Positions 16,616 through 26,900 of a stretch of DNA of 49,732 nucleotides are shown here, piece after piece. The position numbers were made by a program, and so were the translations under genes. Below the pieces are notes generated by a model. That model searched no databases, was not told where the DNA came from, and saw only the letters and a program-made list of their open reading frames with translations. Numbering within the stretch: position 1 is the first letter of the stretch; the number at the start of each line of letters is the position of its first letter. The DNA is from an uncultured Bacteroidota bacterium (lineage in GTDB: Bacteria > Bacteroidota > Bacteroidia > Bacteroidales > GWA2-32-17), in assembly GCA_903837285.1 (NCBI GenBank), contig CAILUD010000042.1, forward strand, positions 1-49,732, read 5' to 3'.

Positions 16616-17944
16616 TTACAAAATATTACTTGCAAGCTCAGCTAAATAGCTTCTTTCTCCTTTTATCAGATTAACATGTGCAAATAAATCCTGACCTTTC
16701 ATTTTATCTGTTAGATATGTAAGACCATTAGATTTGCTATCCAAATATGGAGAATCTATTTGCTCAATATCACCAGTAAAAATCATTTTTGTTCCCTCGC
16801 CTGCTCTTGTAATAATTGTTTTTACTTCATGCGGAGTAAGGTTTTGTGCTTCGTCAACAATAAAAAAAACATTTGATAAACTACGACCACGAATATAAGC
16901 AAGCGGAGTAATAACTAAAACTTCATCTTTTAAAAGTTCTTCAATTTTTTTACTTTCTGCAGATTCTGGTTTAAACTTATGTTTAATTACTCCAAGATTA
17001 TCAAACAGTGGCTGCATATAAGGACCAATTTTCTCTTTTACATCACCTGGTAAAAATCCTAAATCGCGATTTGCCAAAGGTACAATTGGTCGAGCCAATA
17101 ATATTTGTGAATATTGTTTTCTTTGATGTAGTGCAGCAGCTAAAGCCAATAAAGTCTTTCCGGTTCCTGCTCTTCCTGTTAGTGCAACAAGTTGCACAGT
17201 TGGGCGGAATAAAGAATCCAATGCAAAAGTTTGTTCGGCATTTCGAGGTTCTATTGCGTATGCACGATTTTTCTCAACACGATTTACCATTTTTGTAAAC
17301 GGATCGTAATGTGCAAGAACACTTAATTTAGTGTTTTTTAAAATAAAATACTGATGAGCTACTGGTGGATTTTTAAATTTAAATTCTGATACATCTATTC
17401 CAATTGGTTCTTCATAAAGTCTGGCAATAAGTGAAGTATCAAAACCATCTATAGTTGGAATAACATCGTTTACCTGATCAAGATTTTGTACTTTATCTGA
17501 TTCATAATCCTGAGCTTCTATACCCAGTGATTTTGCTTTCATTCTTAAATTGATATCCTTTGTTATAAGAATAACTATTCTATTAGAATTATTCATCCCA
17601 ATATGCTCAGCAATAGCCAAAAGTCTGTGATCAGGAGTTTTTTCAGGAAAAGATTCTGCAAGCTTTTTTGAATATTCTTTACCGGTTTCAATAAAGAGTT
17701 TACCTAATTTTTTGCCTAAGGAAATACCCTTCGAAAACATTTGCTTACCAGATAATCGATCGAGTTCGCGTGTAAACTCTCTTGCGTTATAACTAATTAA
17801 ATCGCTTCCTCTTTTTAATTTATCAAGTTCCTCTAGAACTACTATAGGTATTATAACATCGTTCTCTTCAAATTTATAAATACATCGAAAATCATGAAGA
17901 ATAACATTTGTATCAACAATAAAAATCTTTTTTTCCTTCGCCAT
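16616..17944 (-). CDS. PIN domain-PhoH ATPase fusion (PhoH2/YlaK type)
   Basis: 442 residues in two domains. Residues 7-150 form a PIN nuclease domain (FIVDTNVILHD with D11, VVLEELDKLK, TKDINLR). Residues about 190-442 form the PhoH P-loop ATPase: Walker A GRAGTGKT (257-264), Walker B FIVDEAQN (361-368) and sensor-like MIFTGDIEQID. PhoH2 proteins from mycobacteria and relatives unwind and cleave RNA, so an RNase/helicase role is expected. The normal acidic PIN residues and both Walker motifs are intact, so it should be active. It lies upstream of a beta-CASP RNase on the same strand. The start is the only ATG before the MAKEKKIFIVDTN core. Confidence 0.92.
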   Translation of the reverse strand: MAKEKKIFIVDTNVILHDFRCIYKFEENDVIIPIVVLEELDKLKRGSDLISYNAREFTRELDRLSGKQMFSKGISLGKKLGKLFIETGKEYSKKLAESFPEKTPDHRLLAIAEHIGMNNSNRIVILITKDINLRMKAKSLGIEAQDYESDKVQNLDQVNDVIPTIDGFDTSLIARLYEEPIGIDVSEFKFKNPPVAHQYFILKNTKLSVLAHYDPFTKMVNRVEKNRAYAIEPRNAEQTFALDSLFRPTVQLVALTGRAGTGKTLLALAAALHQRKQYSQILLARPIVPLANRDLGFLPGDVKEKIGPYMQPLFDNLGVIKHKFKPESAESKKIEELLKDEVLVITPLAYIRGRSLSNVFFIVDEAQNLTPHEVKTIITRAGEGTKMIFTGDIEQIDSPYLDSKSNGLTYLTDKMKGQDLFAHVNLIKGERSYLAELASNIL

Positions 17945-18337
17945 TTTATTTAATTTTAGATATTAAAAATACAAAAAAAGCTATGCCTTTATTGTATCTG
18001 TGGAAAAAAGAATTAACAATTATTCTTTGATAAATATAAATTGTTTTGAATTTAAACTAATACCGTTTCGGGTAATCTATCACAATAAGATATGAGCCCC
18101 TAAAAATACAATTACATTTTTTTAAATAATTTTATCAACATAACTTTTGCAAAATAAGAGCTCTATTTAAAACCATACCATCTCAAACAAAAGAATAAAC
18201 CTTTATCAATTTTGAAGAGAAATTAAGCTTCGAATTCTGAAGAAATATTAGAAACTGTTTTTTATCATTAAATACTTTCATTTTAATATATATTTTTGTT
18301 GATAATTGATAATGTATTAACATAAATAACTTATTTC
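17945..18337. other. AT-rich divergent intergenic region, no gene seen
   Basis: 393 bases between the PhoH gene (minus) and the proline dehydrogenase gene (plus). I see no ORF, tRNA or strong hairpin. Apart from the -7 box at 18291-18298 nothing is recognisable. Confidence 0.5.
18291..18298 (+). promoter_or_regulatory. -7 box upstream of proline dehydrogenase
   Basis: A perfect TATTTTTG, 39 bases before the ATG; no matching TTTG at -33. Confidence 0.4.
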
Positions 18338-19249
18338 ATGTTTAATAAACTTATTTCCAAGATTCTTCCATACATGCCCGAGAGTTTTGTCTGGATTTTT
18401 TCAAAAAGATATGTAGCTGGAAAAAATATTAATGATGCAATAAAAGCATGTAAAGAATTAAATAGTGAAGGCATTAAAATAACACTGGATATTCTTGGCG
18501 AGTTTATTAAAACACTTGATGAAGCTGAAAAAAACAAACAAGAATATCTTGAGATTATTGAGCTTGCTCAAAAAAATAATGTTGATGGTAATTATTCTTT
18601 AAAACCAACAATGTTTGGTTTACTTATAGACAAAGATATTTGCTATAAACATATTAGAGAAATAGTAAAAAAAGCTGCAAGTTACAATAACTTTGTTCGA
18701 GTTGACATGGAAGATACTCAATGCACAGATATTGAAATTGAAATGTTTAGAAAACTAAAAAAGGAATTCCCTAATAATGTTGGCTTAGTTATACAGGCAT
18801 ATTTAAAAAGAACAAAAGATGATATTAAAAACATGCTTGACTTAAACAATGCCGAAATTCCACTTAATTACAGACTTTGTAAAGGTATTTACAACGAACC
18901 CAAAGAGCTTGCTTTCAAAAAATATGAAGAAATAAATGAGCATTATTTAGATGATTTAGAATATATTTTTCAAAATAAGATTTACCCTGGAATAGCAACT
19001 CATGACAAATTCTTAGTCGAAGGTGCTTATAAACTTATTGAAAAATATAAAGTTCCAAAAAACATGTACGAGTTTCAAATGTTGTACGGTGTTACACCAG
19101 AACTTAGAAAATCTATTATCGACAATGGACATTTAATGAGAGTATATGTTCCTTACGGATTAAATTGGTTTGCATATTGCACTCGTCGTCTTAAAGAAAA
19201 CCCTAAAATGGCTGGCATGATTGTAAAAGCTATTTTTTCAAAAGGATAA
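18338..19249 (+). CDS. Proline dehydrogenase (monofunctional PRODH)
   Basis: 303 residues, typical of the short monofunctional enzyme. It oxidises L-proline to pyrroline-5-carboxylate with FAD, feeding electrons to quinone at the inner membrane face. TIM-barrel motifs of the family are all present: KPTMFGL, VRVDMED, VGLVIQAYLKRT, YRLCKGIY, GIATHD, YEFQMLYGV, and the C-terminal LMRVYVPYGLNWFAYCTRRLKENP segment with the substrate-binding Arg pair. No pyrroline-5-carboxylate dehydrogenase is adjacent, so the second step must be encoded elsewhere. It has its own upstream box and a 209-base downstream gap, so it is probably monocistronic. Confidence 0.92.
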   Translation: MFNKLISKILPYMPESFVWIFSKRYVAGKNINDAIKACKELNSEGIKITLDILGEFIKTLDEAEKNKQEYLEIIELAQKNNVDGNYSLKPTMFGLLIDKDICYKHIREIVKKAASYNNFVRVDMEDTQCTDIEIEMFRKLKKEFPNNVGLVIQAYLKRTKDDIKNMLDLNNAEIPLNYRLCKGIYNEPKELAFKKYEEINEHYLDDLEYIFQNKIYPGIATHDKFLVEGAYKLIEKYKVPKNMYEFQMLYGVTPELRKSIIDNGHLMRVYVPYGLNWFAYCTRRLKENPKMAGMIVKAIFSKG

Positions 19250-19409
19250 AAGCAGAAAAACACTTTTTTATTATACTAAGGCTAGTTTTTAGGAATTAAA
19301 TTTTCCTACACAAACCATATTATCTTTAACCTGTTTAACTTAACGCTTATTGTTGATTGGCTGAACAATATTGCTACATAAATCACCTAATACAATTTAA
19401 TTTAAAACT

Positions 19410-19442
19410 ATTGCTTTCATTTTTTATTTTTTTATACTTTTA
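19410..19442 (+). promoter_or_regulatory. Candidate promoter for the TMTC-like gene
   Basis: ATTG (19410-19413), a 21-base spacer and TACTTTTA (19435-19442), each one base from consensus, 17 bases before the ATG. Confidence 0.4.
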
Positions 19443-19458
19443 CAGCAAATGATTTATA

Positions 19459-21516
19459 ATGGGAAAGTATAGCAAAAATACAAAAGAAGTAAAAAAACCG
19501 ATAGCTAAAACCGTTGTTGAAGAAGCTCCCCTTTTAACTCCTAAAGCTTCCATGTCAAATAGAAATATTTATATTTTAATTTTTCTTTTTGCATTTGCTT
19601 TCTATGGAAATACTGTACTAAACGACTATGCACTTGATGACGCAATTGTTATTACTCAAAACGATTATACCTTAAAAGGAATTTCAGGAATAAAAGACAT
19701 TTTTTCAACCGAGCTTTTTACTGGATTTTTTAAAGTAAAAAAAGACTTAGTTGCAGGAGGCAGATATCGCCCACTTTCTGTAGCCACTTTTGCAATGGAA
19801 ATTGAAATATTTGGTCAAAATCCATATATTAGTCACTTTATTAATGTTTTACTTTTTGGATTAATTGGAATTTTACTTTATAAACTTTTATCAAAACTCT
19901 TTAAAAAGTATAATGTTAGCTCAAAGTGGTATTATAATTTACCATTAATTACTACACTTCTATATCTCGCACATCCAATTCACACAGAAGTTGTTGCAAA
20001 CATTAAAGGTCGCGATGAGCTATTATCACTTATTGGTGTTTTTTTAGCATTTATTTACACTTTAAAATACCTCGAAAGCAAAAAAAATATTTATTTAATC
20101 TTTTCTTTCATTTCTTTCTTTGCAGGAATGTTTTCAAAAGAAATTGGAGTTACATTTTTAGTAACAATCCCATTAGCAATCTGGTTTTTTACCGAACATA
20201 AATTCGGAAAAGTTATTATTTCGATGATGCCAATTTTGGTTGCTACGTTAATTTACTTTTTAATTAGAGGAGCTGTGCTTGGCGACCAAACCGCTAAAGT
20301 AATTCCTGAATTAATGAATGACTCATTTCTTTACATGACCTTATCTCAGAAATTTGCGACAATTGCTGCCACAATGGGAATTTACCTAAAACTACTCTTC
20401 TTTCCACATCCACTTACATATGATTACTACCCTTACCATATTCCAATTACCGAATGGAGTAATTGGCAAGCCTTTATTTCTTTAATTGTATTATTATCAC
20501 TTGTGGTAATTGCATTTAAAGGCTTAAAACACAAAACAATAATATCTTTCGGAATATTCTTTTATGCAATTACACTTGCCCCGGTTTCAAATATTCTATT
20601 TCCTATTGGTGCATTTATGAACGAACGTTTTGTTTTTATTGCATCACTTGGATTCTGCATTATTTTAGCTTGGTTTATAACTATAAAACTTCCGCATTTA
20701 ATAAAAAAAGAAAATACAAGAAAAAGCCTTATCCCAGTTTTATTAGTAATTATTTTGGGGTTGTATGGTTTTAAAACTGTGACCCGAAATACCGACTGGA
20801 AAAATGATTTTACTTTATTTACAACCGATGTAAAAGTATCTGTAAATGGTGCCAAAAGTAATTGTTCTGCTGGAGGAAAATTAATTGAAGAAGGAATAAA
20901 ACCCGAAAACAAAGCAGTTAGAGATCAATATTTAAAACAATCTATTGGATATTTAAATCATGCACTTGAAATATATCCTGCATATGGCGATGCTCTTTTG
21001 TTATTGGGAAATGCCTGGTTTGAATACAATAAAAATTACGATTCGACTTTAATTGCATATAAAAGTCTTTTAAGGTTAAACCCTAATCACAATCAGGTTT
21101 TTACTAATCTTGATATCATTTTTAAAAATTTAGATAGCGCCGATTATAAAATTAAAGTTTATCAGGAATTATTCGAAATAAACCCTAATCGTTTTGAAAT
21201 TAATTATACTCTTGGTAATTTATGGGGCAGATATAAAAATGACTTGATTAAAGCTACCTACTTTTTAAATCGTGCAGTTACAATTGACTCAAAAAAATCT
21301 TTTGCATTAAAAGATTTAGGGGTTGCATATGGCATGCAAATGAAATTAGACTCATCAATTTATTTCTTAAAAAAAGCAACCGAATTAGATCCTAAAGACT
21401 CTCAGGCATTCTTAAATATTGGAATATCATATATGAATCTAAATCAGAAAGAAGAAGCGCAAAAATATTTTAAAATCGCAAAAGAGTTAGACCCAAAAAT
21501 AGCAGTTCCTTTGTAA
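19459..21516 (+). CDS. TMTC-like GT-C membrane protein with C-terminal TPR repeats
   Basis: 685 residues. A Lys-rich cytoplasmic N-terminus (about 35 residues) precedes ten or so hydrophobic helices to about residue 440, then at least four TPR units (YLNHALEIYPAYGDALLLLGNAW, FLNRAVTIDSKKSFALKDLG, FLKKATELDPKDSQAFLNIG). The first loop has DYALDDAIVITQND, an acidic pair as in GT-C glycosyltransferases. Further in lie GRYRPL and the block HPIHTEVVANIKGRDELL, close to the HPIHTEAV..GR.DLL signature of animal TMTC1-4. TMTC proteins are O-mannosyltransferases (CAZy GT105) that use a lipid-linked sugar. A protein O-glycosyltransferase role here is inferred. It stands alone, with no glycan genes nearby. 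Confidence 0.78.
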   Translation: MGKYSKNTKEVKKPIAKTVVEEAPLLTPKASMSNRNIYILIFLFAFAFYGNTVLNDYALDDAIVITQNDYTLKGISGIKDIFSTELFTGFFKVKKDLVAGGRYRPLSVATFAMEIEIFGQNPYISHFINVLLFGLIGILLYKLLSKLFKKYNVSSKWYYNLPLITTLLYLAHPIHTEVVANIKGRDELLSLIGVFLAFIYTLKYLESKKNIYLIFSFISFFAGMFSKEIGVTFLVTIPLAIWFFTEHKFGKVIISMMPILVATLIYFLIRGAVLGDQTAKVIPELMNDSFLYMTLSQKFATIAATMGIYLKLLFFPHPLTYDYYPYHIPITEWSNWQAFISLIVLLSLVVIAFKGLKHKTIISFGIFFYAITLAPVSNILFPIGAFMNERFVFIASLGFCIILAWFITIKLPHLIKKENTRKSLIPVLLVIILGLYGFKTVTRNTDWKNDFTLFTTDVKVSVNGAKSNCSAGGKLIEEGIKPENKAVRDQYLKQSIGYLNHALEIYPAYGDALLLLGNAWFEYNKNYDSTLIAYKSLLRLNPNHNQVFTNLDIIFKNLDSADYKIKVYQELFEINPNRFEINYTLGNLWGRYKNDLIKATYFLNRAVTIDSKKSFALKDLGVAYGMQMKLDSSIYFLKKATELDPKDSQAFLNIGISYMNLNQKEEAQKYFKIAKELDPKIAVPL

Positions 21517-21518
21517 AT

Positions 21519-21764
21519 TTATTCAGAAAACAGGCACTTGCTTCTATTTAAACATGTGCAAACTTTATGAGTACGAGCAAGTTTAAGCTGTTCTGAGAAT
21601 GACATTGAATTTAATTTATACTGAAGATCTTCTTCGTTCATTGATCTTAAAATATTTATCTCACAATTTGCCGGTTCTAAATCAGAAACAGGCATCAGTA
21701 TATATTCAAGCAATTCGGGACAAGCGTTAAGCATAAAATAGTAATTATATACTAAAGACGGCAT
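21519..21764 (-). CDS. Small Cys-containing protein of unknown function
   Basis: 81 residues from the ATG at 21764 (a longer frame uses TTG at 21773). It exactly fills the gap between the TMTC-like gene (stop 21516) and the Nif3 gene, convergent with the former. It has five Cys, three of them in the tail (HKVCTCLNRSKCLFSE), which could bind metal. It also has an amphipathic helix (MNEEDLQYKLNSMSFSEQLKLARTH). Composition is protein-like rather than that of an antisense shadow, since no other gene overlaps it. No family recognised and no consensus promoter box seen, so the call is tentative. Confidence 0.5.
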   Translation of the reverse strand: MPSLVYNYYFMLNACPELLEYILMPVSDLEPANCEINILRSMNEEDLQYKLNSMSFSEQLKLARTHKVCTCLNRSKCLFSE

Positions 21765-21854
21765 AATTAACAAAAGGTTGTCTGAAAATTTTAAGATAAA
21801 TTTTCTGCTTTATAAATCAATCATAATCCATTTTTATTTTCGTTTCAAAATCAA

Positions 21855-21862
21855 TAAGTTTG
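21855..21862 (+). promoter_or_regulatory. -7 box upstream of the Nif3-family gene
   Basis: A perfect TAAGTTTG 17 bases before the ATG at 21880. It lies inside a longer open frame that starts at 21778, so it supports the shorter start. Confidence 0.5.
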
Positions 21863-21879
21863 TATTTAAATCATATCCA

Positions 21880-22974
21880 ATGAAAATTAAAGATATTATC
21901 TCAGTTATTGAAGAACTTGCTCCTGTTTCCTTTCAGGAATCATATGATAACACCGGAATGCAAATTGGTAATAATGATAAGGAAATAAATTCTGTTTTAC
22001 TAACATTGGATGTTACCGAAGACACTATTAACGAAGCTATTGCAAATAAAAACGATTTAATTATAAGCCATCATCCATTAATTTTTAGTGGAATAAAAAA
22101 ATTATCGGGACGAAATTCAACTGAAAGAATTGTTATAAAGGCAATTAAAAACGATATAGCTATTTATTCCTGTCACACAAATATTGATTCAGCCTGGAAT
22201 GGCGTAAATGTTAAATTAGCCGAGATTTTAGGTTTACATAATGTTAAGATTCTTAAACCAATTTCCGGAAATCTAAAAAAACTTATAACTTTTGTACCAA
22301 CCGAACATGCAGAAAAACTTAGAACTTCTTTGTTTGAGGCTGGTGCTGGAAATATCGGCAATTATGATTCATGCAGCTATAACACTGAGGGAAAAGGAAC
22401 TTATAGAGCAAATGAAAACGCAAACCCATTTATTGGAGCAATTAATGAATATCATACCGAAAATGAAATAAGAATCGAAACAATTTTCCCTTCATATTTA
22501 AAATCAAAAGTAATTTCAGCTTTACTTTCAAATCACCCATACGAAGAAGTTGCCTATGATATTTATTCATTAGATAATTCGTATAAAAAACAAGGAATTG
22601 GTGCAATTGGAACTCTCGAAAAGGAAATGAATGAAGAAGATTTTCTAAAATCAATAAAAAACATTCTTAACTGCAAACAAATCAAACATTCAGCTTTAAC
22701 AGAAAAAAAGATAAAAAAAGTTGCAGTGTGCGGCGGTAGCGGAAGTTTCTTAATATCAGACGCTTTATCATCAGGAGCCGATGCATTTATCACTGCAGAT
22801 TTAAAATACCATCAATTTCAAGAGCCTGATAATAAAATGCTTTTGATTGATGCTGGTCATTTTGAAACCGAATATCACACTCTTCAAATTTTTTATGAAT
22901 TACTTAATAAAAAATTCCCTACCTTTGCAATCTATTTTTCCAAAGTAAGTACTAATCCAGTTAATTATCTGTAG
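21880..22974 (+). CDS. Nif3-like dinuclear metal-centre protein (DUF34/YqfO family)
   Basis: 364 residues from the start chosen here. The upstream extension from 21778 is hydrophobic, has no family match and precedes the promoter box. Family segments: IEELAPVSFQESYDNTGMQIG at the N-terminus, LIISHHPLIFSG (metal-binding His pair), SCHTNID, and the C-terminal ADAFITADLKYHQF and LIDAGHFETE. The middle (about 135-240) is the CutA/PII-like insertion of the long YqfO form. The family binds two metals and is often mis-annotated as GTP cyclohydrolase I type 2; its true role is unsettled. It lies 3 bases ahead of the zinc-ribbon gene, a pairing common in Bacteroidota, so the two are co-transcribed. 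Confidence 0.9.
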   Translation: MKIKDIISVIEELAPVSFQESYDNTGMQIGNNDKEINSVLLTLDVTEDTINEAIANKNDLIISHHPLIFSGIKKLSGRNSTERIVIKAIKNDIAIYSCHTNIDSAWNGVNVKLAEILGLHNVKILKPISGNLKKLITFVPTEHAEKLRTSLFEAGAGNIGNYDSCSYNTEGKGTYRANENANPFIGAINEYHTENEIRIETIFPSYLKSKVISALLSNHPYEEVAYDIYSLDNSYKKQGIGAIGTLEKEMNEEDFLKSIKNILNCKQIKHSALTEKKIKKVAVCGGSGSFLISDALSSGADAFITADLKYHQFQEPDNKMLLIDAGHFETEYHTLQIFYELLNKKFPTFAIYFSKVSTNPVNYL

Positions 22975-22977
22975 AAT

Positions 22978-23736
22978 ATGGCAAAAGCAGCAGCACCAGT
23001 AGATGTTTTAGAAGTTTCGGTAGAAGAAAAATTACGTGCTTTACACAACCTTCAAGCAGTTGATTCTCAAATTGACCGTATTAAAATGCTTCGCGGAGAA
23101 CTTCCTCTTGAAGTTCAGGATTTAGAAGATGAAATAGTAGGTTTAGAAACTCGCATTAACAAATTTGAAGAAGAAAGTAAAGAGTTTGAAAAAGCAGTTT
23201 CAACTAAAAAAGCTGACATCAAACAATCAGAAACTCAAATAAAAAAATATACCGAACAACAAAATAACGTGCGCAATAATCGTGAATACGACGCACTTAC
23301 AAAAGAAGTAGAATTTCAACAATTGGAAATTCAATTAAGCGAAAAACGTATTAAAGAATTTACAATTCAAATGAACGAGAAAAAAGATGAAATTGCTAAA
23401 GCAAGAGTAGTTTTTGAAGATCGTAAAAAAGATTTAGAATTAAAAGTTAATGAGTTAAAAGAGATTACCGAAGAAACTCAGAAAGAAGAAGATGTTCTTG
23501 CAAAAAAATCTATAGAACTCGATAAAATTATCGACCCAAGATTACTTCAGGCATATACACGTATTCGCAGCAATGCACGTAACGGATTAGCTGTTGTTGG
23601 TGTAGAACGTGATTCATGCGGTGGTTGCTTTAATAAAATTCCACCACAACGTCAATTAGAAATTAAAACCCGCAAAAAAATTATCGTTTGCGAATATTGC
23701 GGTCGTATTATTATCGATCCAGAAATTGTAAAGTAA
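22978..23736 (+). CDS. Coiled-coil protein with C4 zinc ribbon (zf-RING_7 family)
   Basis: 252 residues. After a short N-terminus the protein is one long coiled-coil hairpin (about residues 15-185, rich in Glu and Lys). The C-terminus is a zinc ribbon with C214, C217, C238 and C241 (SCGGCFNK and VCEYCGR). This is the architecture of the zf-RING_7/CdsZ-like family, thought to bind nucleic acid or act as a scaffold. The exact role is unknown. It is co-transcribed with the Nif3-family gene 3 bases upstream and followed by a clean terminator. Confidence 0.88.
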   Translation: MAKAAAPVDVLEVSVEEKLRALHNLQAVDSQIDRIKMLRGELPLEVQDLEDEIVGLETRINKFEEESKEFEKAVSTKKADIKQSETQIKKYTEQQNNVRNNREYDALTKEVEFQQLEIQLSEKRIKEFTIQMNEKKDEIAKARVVFEDRKKDLELKVNELKEITEETQKEEDVLAKKSIELDKIIDPRLLQAYTRIRSNARNGLAVVGVERDSCGGCFNKIPPQRQLEIKTRKKIIVCEYCGRIIIDPEIVK

Positions 23737-23758
23737 AACATACATTAATTATATAGCG

Positions 23759-23783
23759 AAGCCGGATTTATTCCGGCTTTTTT
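23759..23783 (+). terminator. Terminator after the Nif3/zinc-ribbon operon
   Basis: Arms AAGCCGGA and TCCGGCTT around TTTAT, followed by a T-run, 22 bases after the stop codon. It overlaps the start of the next palindrome. Confidence 0.85.
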
Positions 23784-23817
23784 ATTACCCCGACCTTAAG
23801 GTCGGGGTAATAAAAAA
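23778..23817. repeat. 40-base perfect palindrome (REP-like)
   Basis: The sequence is fully self-complementary across its whole length, with centre TTAA between 23797 and 23798. The GC core is ACCCCGACC on the left and GGTCGGGGT on the right, flanked by T-run and A-run. It directly abuts a standard terminator, so termination alone does not explain it. Confidence 0.8.
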
Positions 23818-23911
23818 TATTTATGGAATTTATATCTCTTTGCATCTTTCTCCCGAAAATTTCTCCAAATAAATTAAATTCAGTAAATTTCAAACAATTA
23901 AAATATCATCT

Positions 23912-26900
23912 ATGAAAACCAAAAGCTTTATTTTCGTTACACTATTTTTAGTGATTTTTGCTACAGCTTCGGGATTAATTATTTCGACATTACAATCACA
24001 AAAAGCGTTTATTGAATTTAAAAAAGGTGACTCGTACGCAGAAGCATGGAAAAAAGTAACCCAATTTGAAAGCAGCGGATTACCAAAATCTGCATCAGAA
24101 CTTGTAGATCAGATTTACAAAACTGCAAAATCTGAAAACAACCATGCTCAAATTGTAAAATCAATAATGTATAAAATAAAATACGTTATCCAGACCGAAG
24201 ACCAGGGAAACGTAAAAATTATTGTACAAATTAAAAACGAATGCGATAGTGCTAAATATCCAGTAAAACCAGTATTACAATCATTGTTAGCCGATTTTTT
24301 CTGGCAATATTATTCTCAAAACAGATATACTATTTTACAACGCACAAATACTTCAGGATTCAGACCAGATGATATAGCAACATGGGATGCAAAAAGATTA
24401 TTAGAAGAAAGTGTTACATATTATTTAGCTTCTCTTAAAAATATCGACAGTTTACAAAGAACAAGAGTTGATTTATTTTCAGATATTTTAGACACAAACG
24501 TAACAGCCAGAAATTACCGACCAACTTTATATGATTTGTTAGCACACCGTGCAGTAGATTTTTTCATGAACTCTGAAGCTGATATAACAAGGCCTTCATA
24601 TGAATTTAATTTAACAGATGAACATCTTTTTTCAGATGCAAAAGATTTCTCAAGTTATAAAATTCAATGTAACGATTCATTTTCATTAAAATTTCAAGCA
24701 CTTAAAATTTTTCAGGAGTTAATTGCTTTTCATGCTCTTGACGACTCAGTAACAGCATTAGTTGATGCCGATTTAAAAAGATTAAAATTTGTTTACAATA
24801 ATTCTATTTCAAATATCAAAGATTCATTATACACTAATTCTCTTGAATTTTTAAATAATAAATATTCCCCAGATCCTGTATGTGCAGATATTCTTGCACA
24901 ACTTGGTGAACAATATTTTCATTTAGGACTTACTTTTCAACCAAATATTAATGAAAAATACAAAGACTATAATAAAAAAGCATTAGAAACAGCTGAGCTA
25001 GGAATATTAAGATATAAAAATTCAGAAGGCGCAACAAATTGCCTTGCATTAAAAAATAATATTATTTCGAAATCTTTTGATTTTGTTTTAGAAAAAAACC
25101 AATTGCCAAATAAAGCAATGCTTGCCCGGTTATCATTCAAAAATATTGATAGCCTATATTTTAAAATAATTAAAATTGATTGGCAAAACGATAGAAAAGC
25201 AACGCGAAATATTTATGACAGTTTATTAATGTCATACTATTTAAAAAAACCTGCTGCTAAAGTTTTTTCCATTTCAGTACCTAATAAAAAAGATTATCAG
25301 GATTACTCCACTGAGATTGCAATTCCAGCAATGCCTGTTGGCCAGTATATTGTTATAGCAAGTAACAGAAGCGATTTTAAATGGATGAAAAATGGCTTTG
25401 GATATGCTTTTGTAACAACTACAAATTTATCATATTTAAGTAGAAATTTTAATAATGAAGGCATTGGTTTTACAATTTTAAATAGAGAATCAGGCATACC
25501 AGAACAAGGTGTAAAAGCTACTTTATGGAAAGAAGAATACAGCTATATTACACAATCATACGAATACATTAAATCATTAGAATATACGACCGATGCAAAT
25601 GGAAAATTCACTGTTCCACCTCCTCAGGATTATAGATACTTTTTTATCGACCTGCAAAAAGGGAACGACAAATTATCAAGCGATGAATCATTTTATCAAT
25701 ACAGATATTATGGCTACGATATTAAAATGGAAAAAAGAGTATTTTTCTTTACAGACCGTTCAATATATAGACCTGGTCAGACATTATATTTTAAAGGGAT
25801 AATAATAAACACTGATGGAACAACAAATAAAATTGTTCCAAATTTCTCAACAACAGTTACATTATACGATGTAAATTATCAGAAAGTATCCGATTTAAAA
25901 CTTACATCAAATGAATATGGCAGCATACAAGGAACATTTGTACTACCTTCGGGAGTATTAAACGGACAGATGAGCATTTCTGCAGGTGGTTTTGGAACAC
26001 AATATTTCTCGGTTGAAGAATACAAACGACCAAAATTTGAGGTCGTATTTGATACTTTAAAAGAATCATTCAGATTAGAACAAAAGGTAAAAGTATCTGG
26101 ACAAGCAAAAGCTTATGCAGGATCAATGATTGATGGAGCAAAGGTAAGTTATCGCGTAACACGCAACACATATTTTCCTTATCGTTGGTGGTATTGGTGG
26201 AGTTATCCAACTGCTGGAAATCAAACTGTAATAACAAATGGAACTACTACAACCGATACCGAAGGAAAATACAATATTGAGTTTGAAGCAAAACCTGATT
26301 TATCAATAGATGCAAAATATTCACCAGCTTTCACATATTCTATTTCTGCTGATGTAACAGATATTAATGGTGAAACAAGAAGTTCGTCAACTCAGGTTAA
26401 CATTGGATACAAATCATTGGTTTTAGGCTCAAATTGGAATGGAACAATTAATCTTTCAGAAACTAACGATATTGAAATTTCTTCGCAAAATTTAAATGGA
26501 AACGATGTTCCTTCAAAAGGACAGATTAATATTTACAAACTAAAATCTTTAAATAAAATATTTTTAAAACGAAGCTGGAATTTACCAGATATATACTCTA
26601 TTTCAGAAGAAGAATTTAAAAAACAATTTCCATTATTCGCTTATAAAAATGAAGATAACTCTTCTACTTTCGAAAAAGAGAAAAAAGTTTATACTAATGA
26701 ATTTGATTCAAAAATTTCCAAGAAATTTAAAATTAGCGATATTAAAAACTGGGAACAAGGGAATTATTTTATTGAAATAACATCTACCGATAAATTTGGA
26801 GAACCAGTAAAATATGAGAATTATATTGAGGTTTACAACCCAACTTCTATACAGCCATATACTTCTTTATCAAATATTGTTACAGCAATAAAAAACAGTT

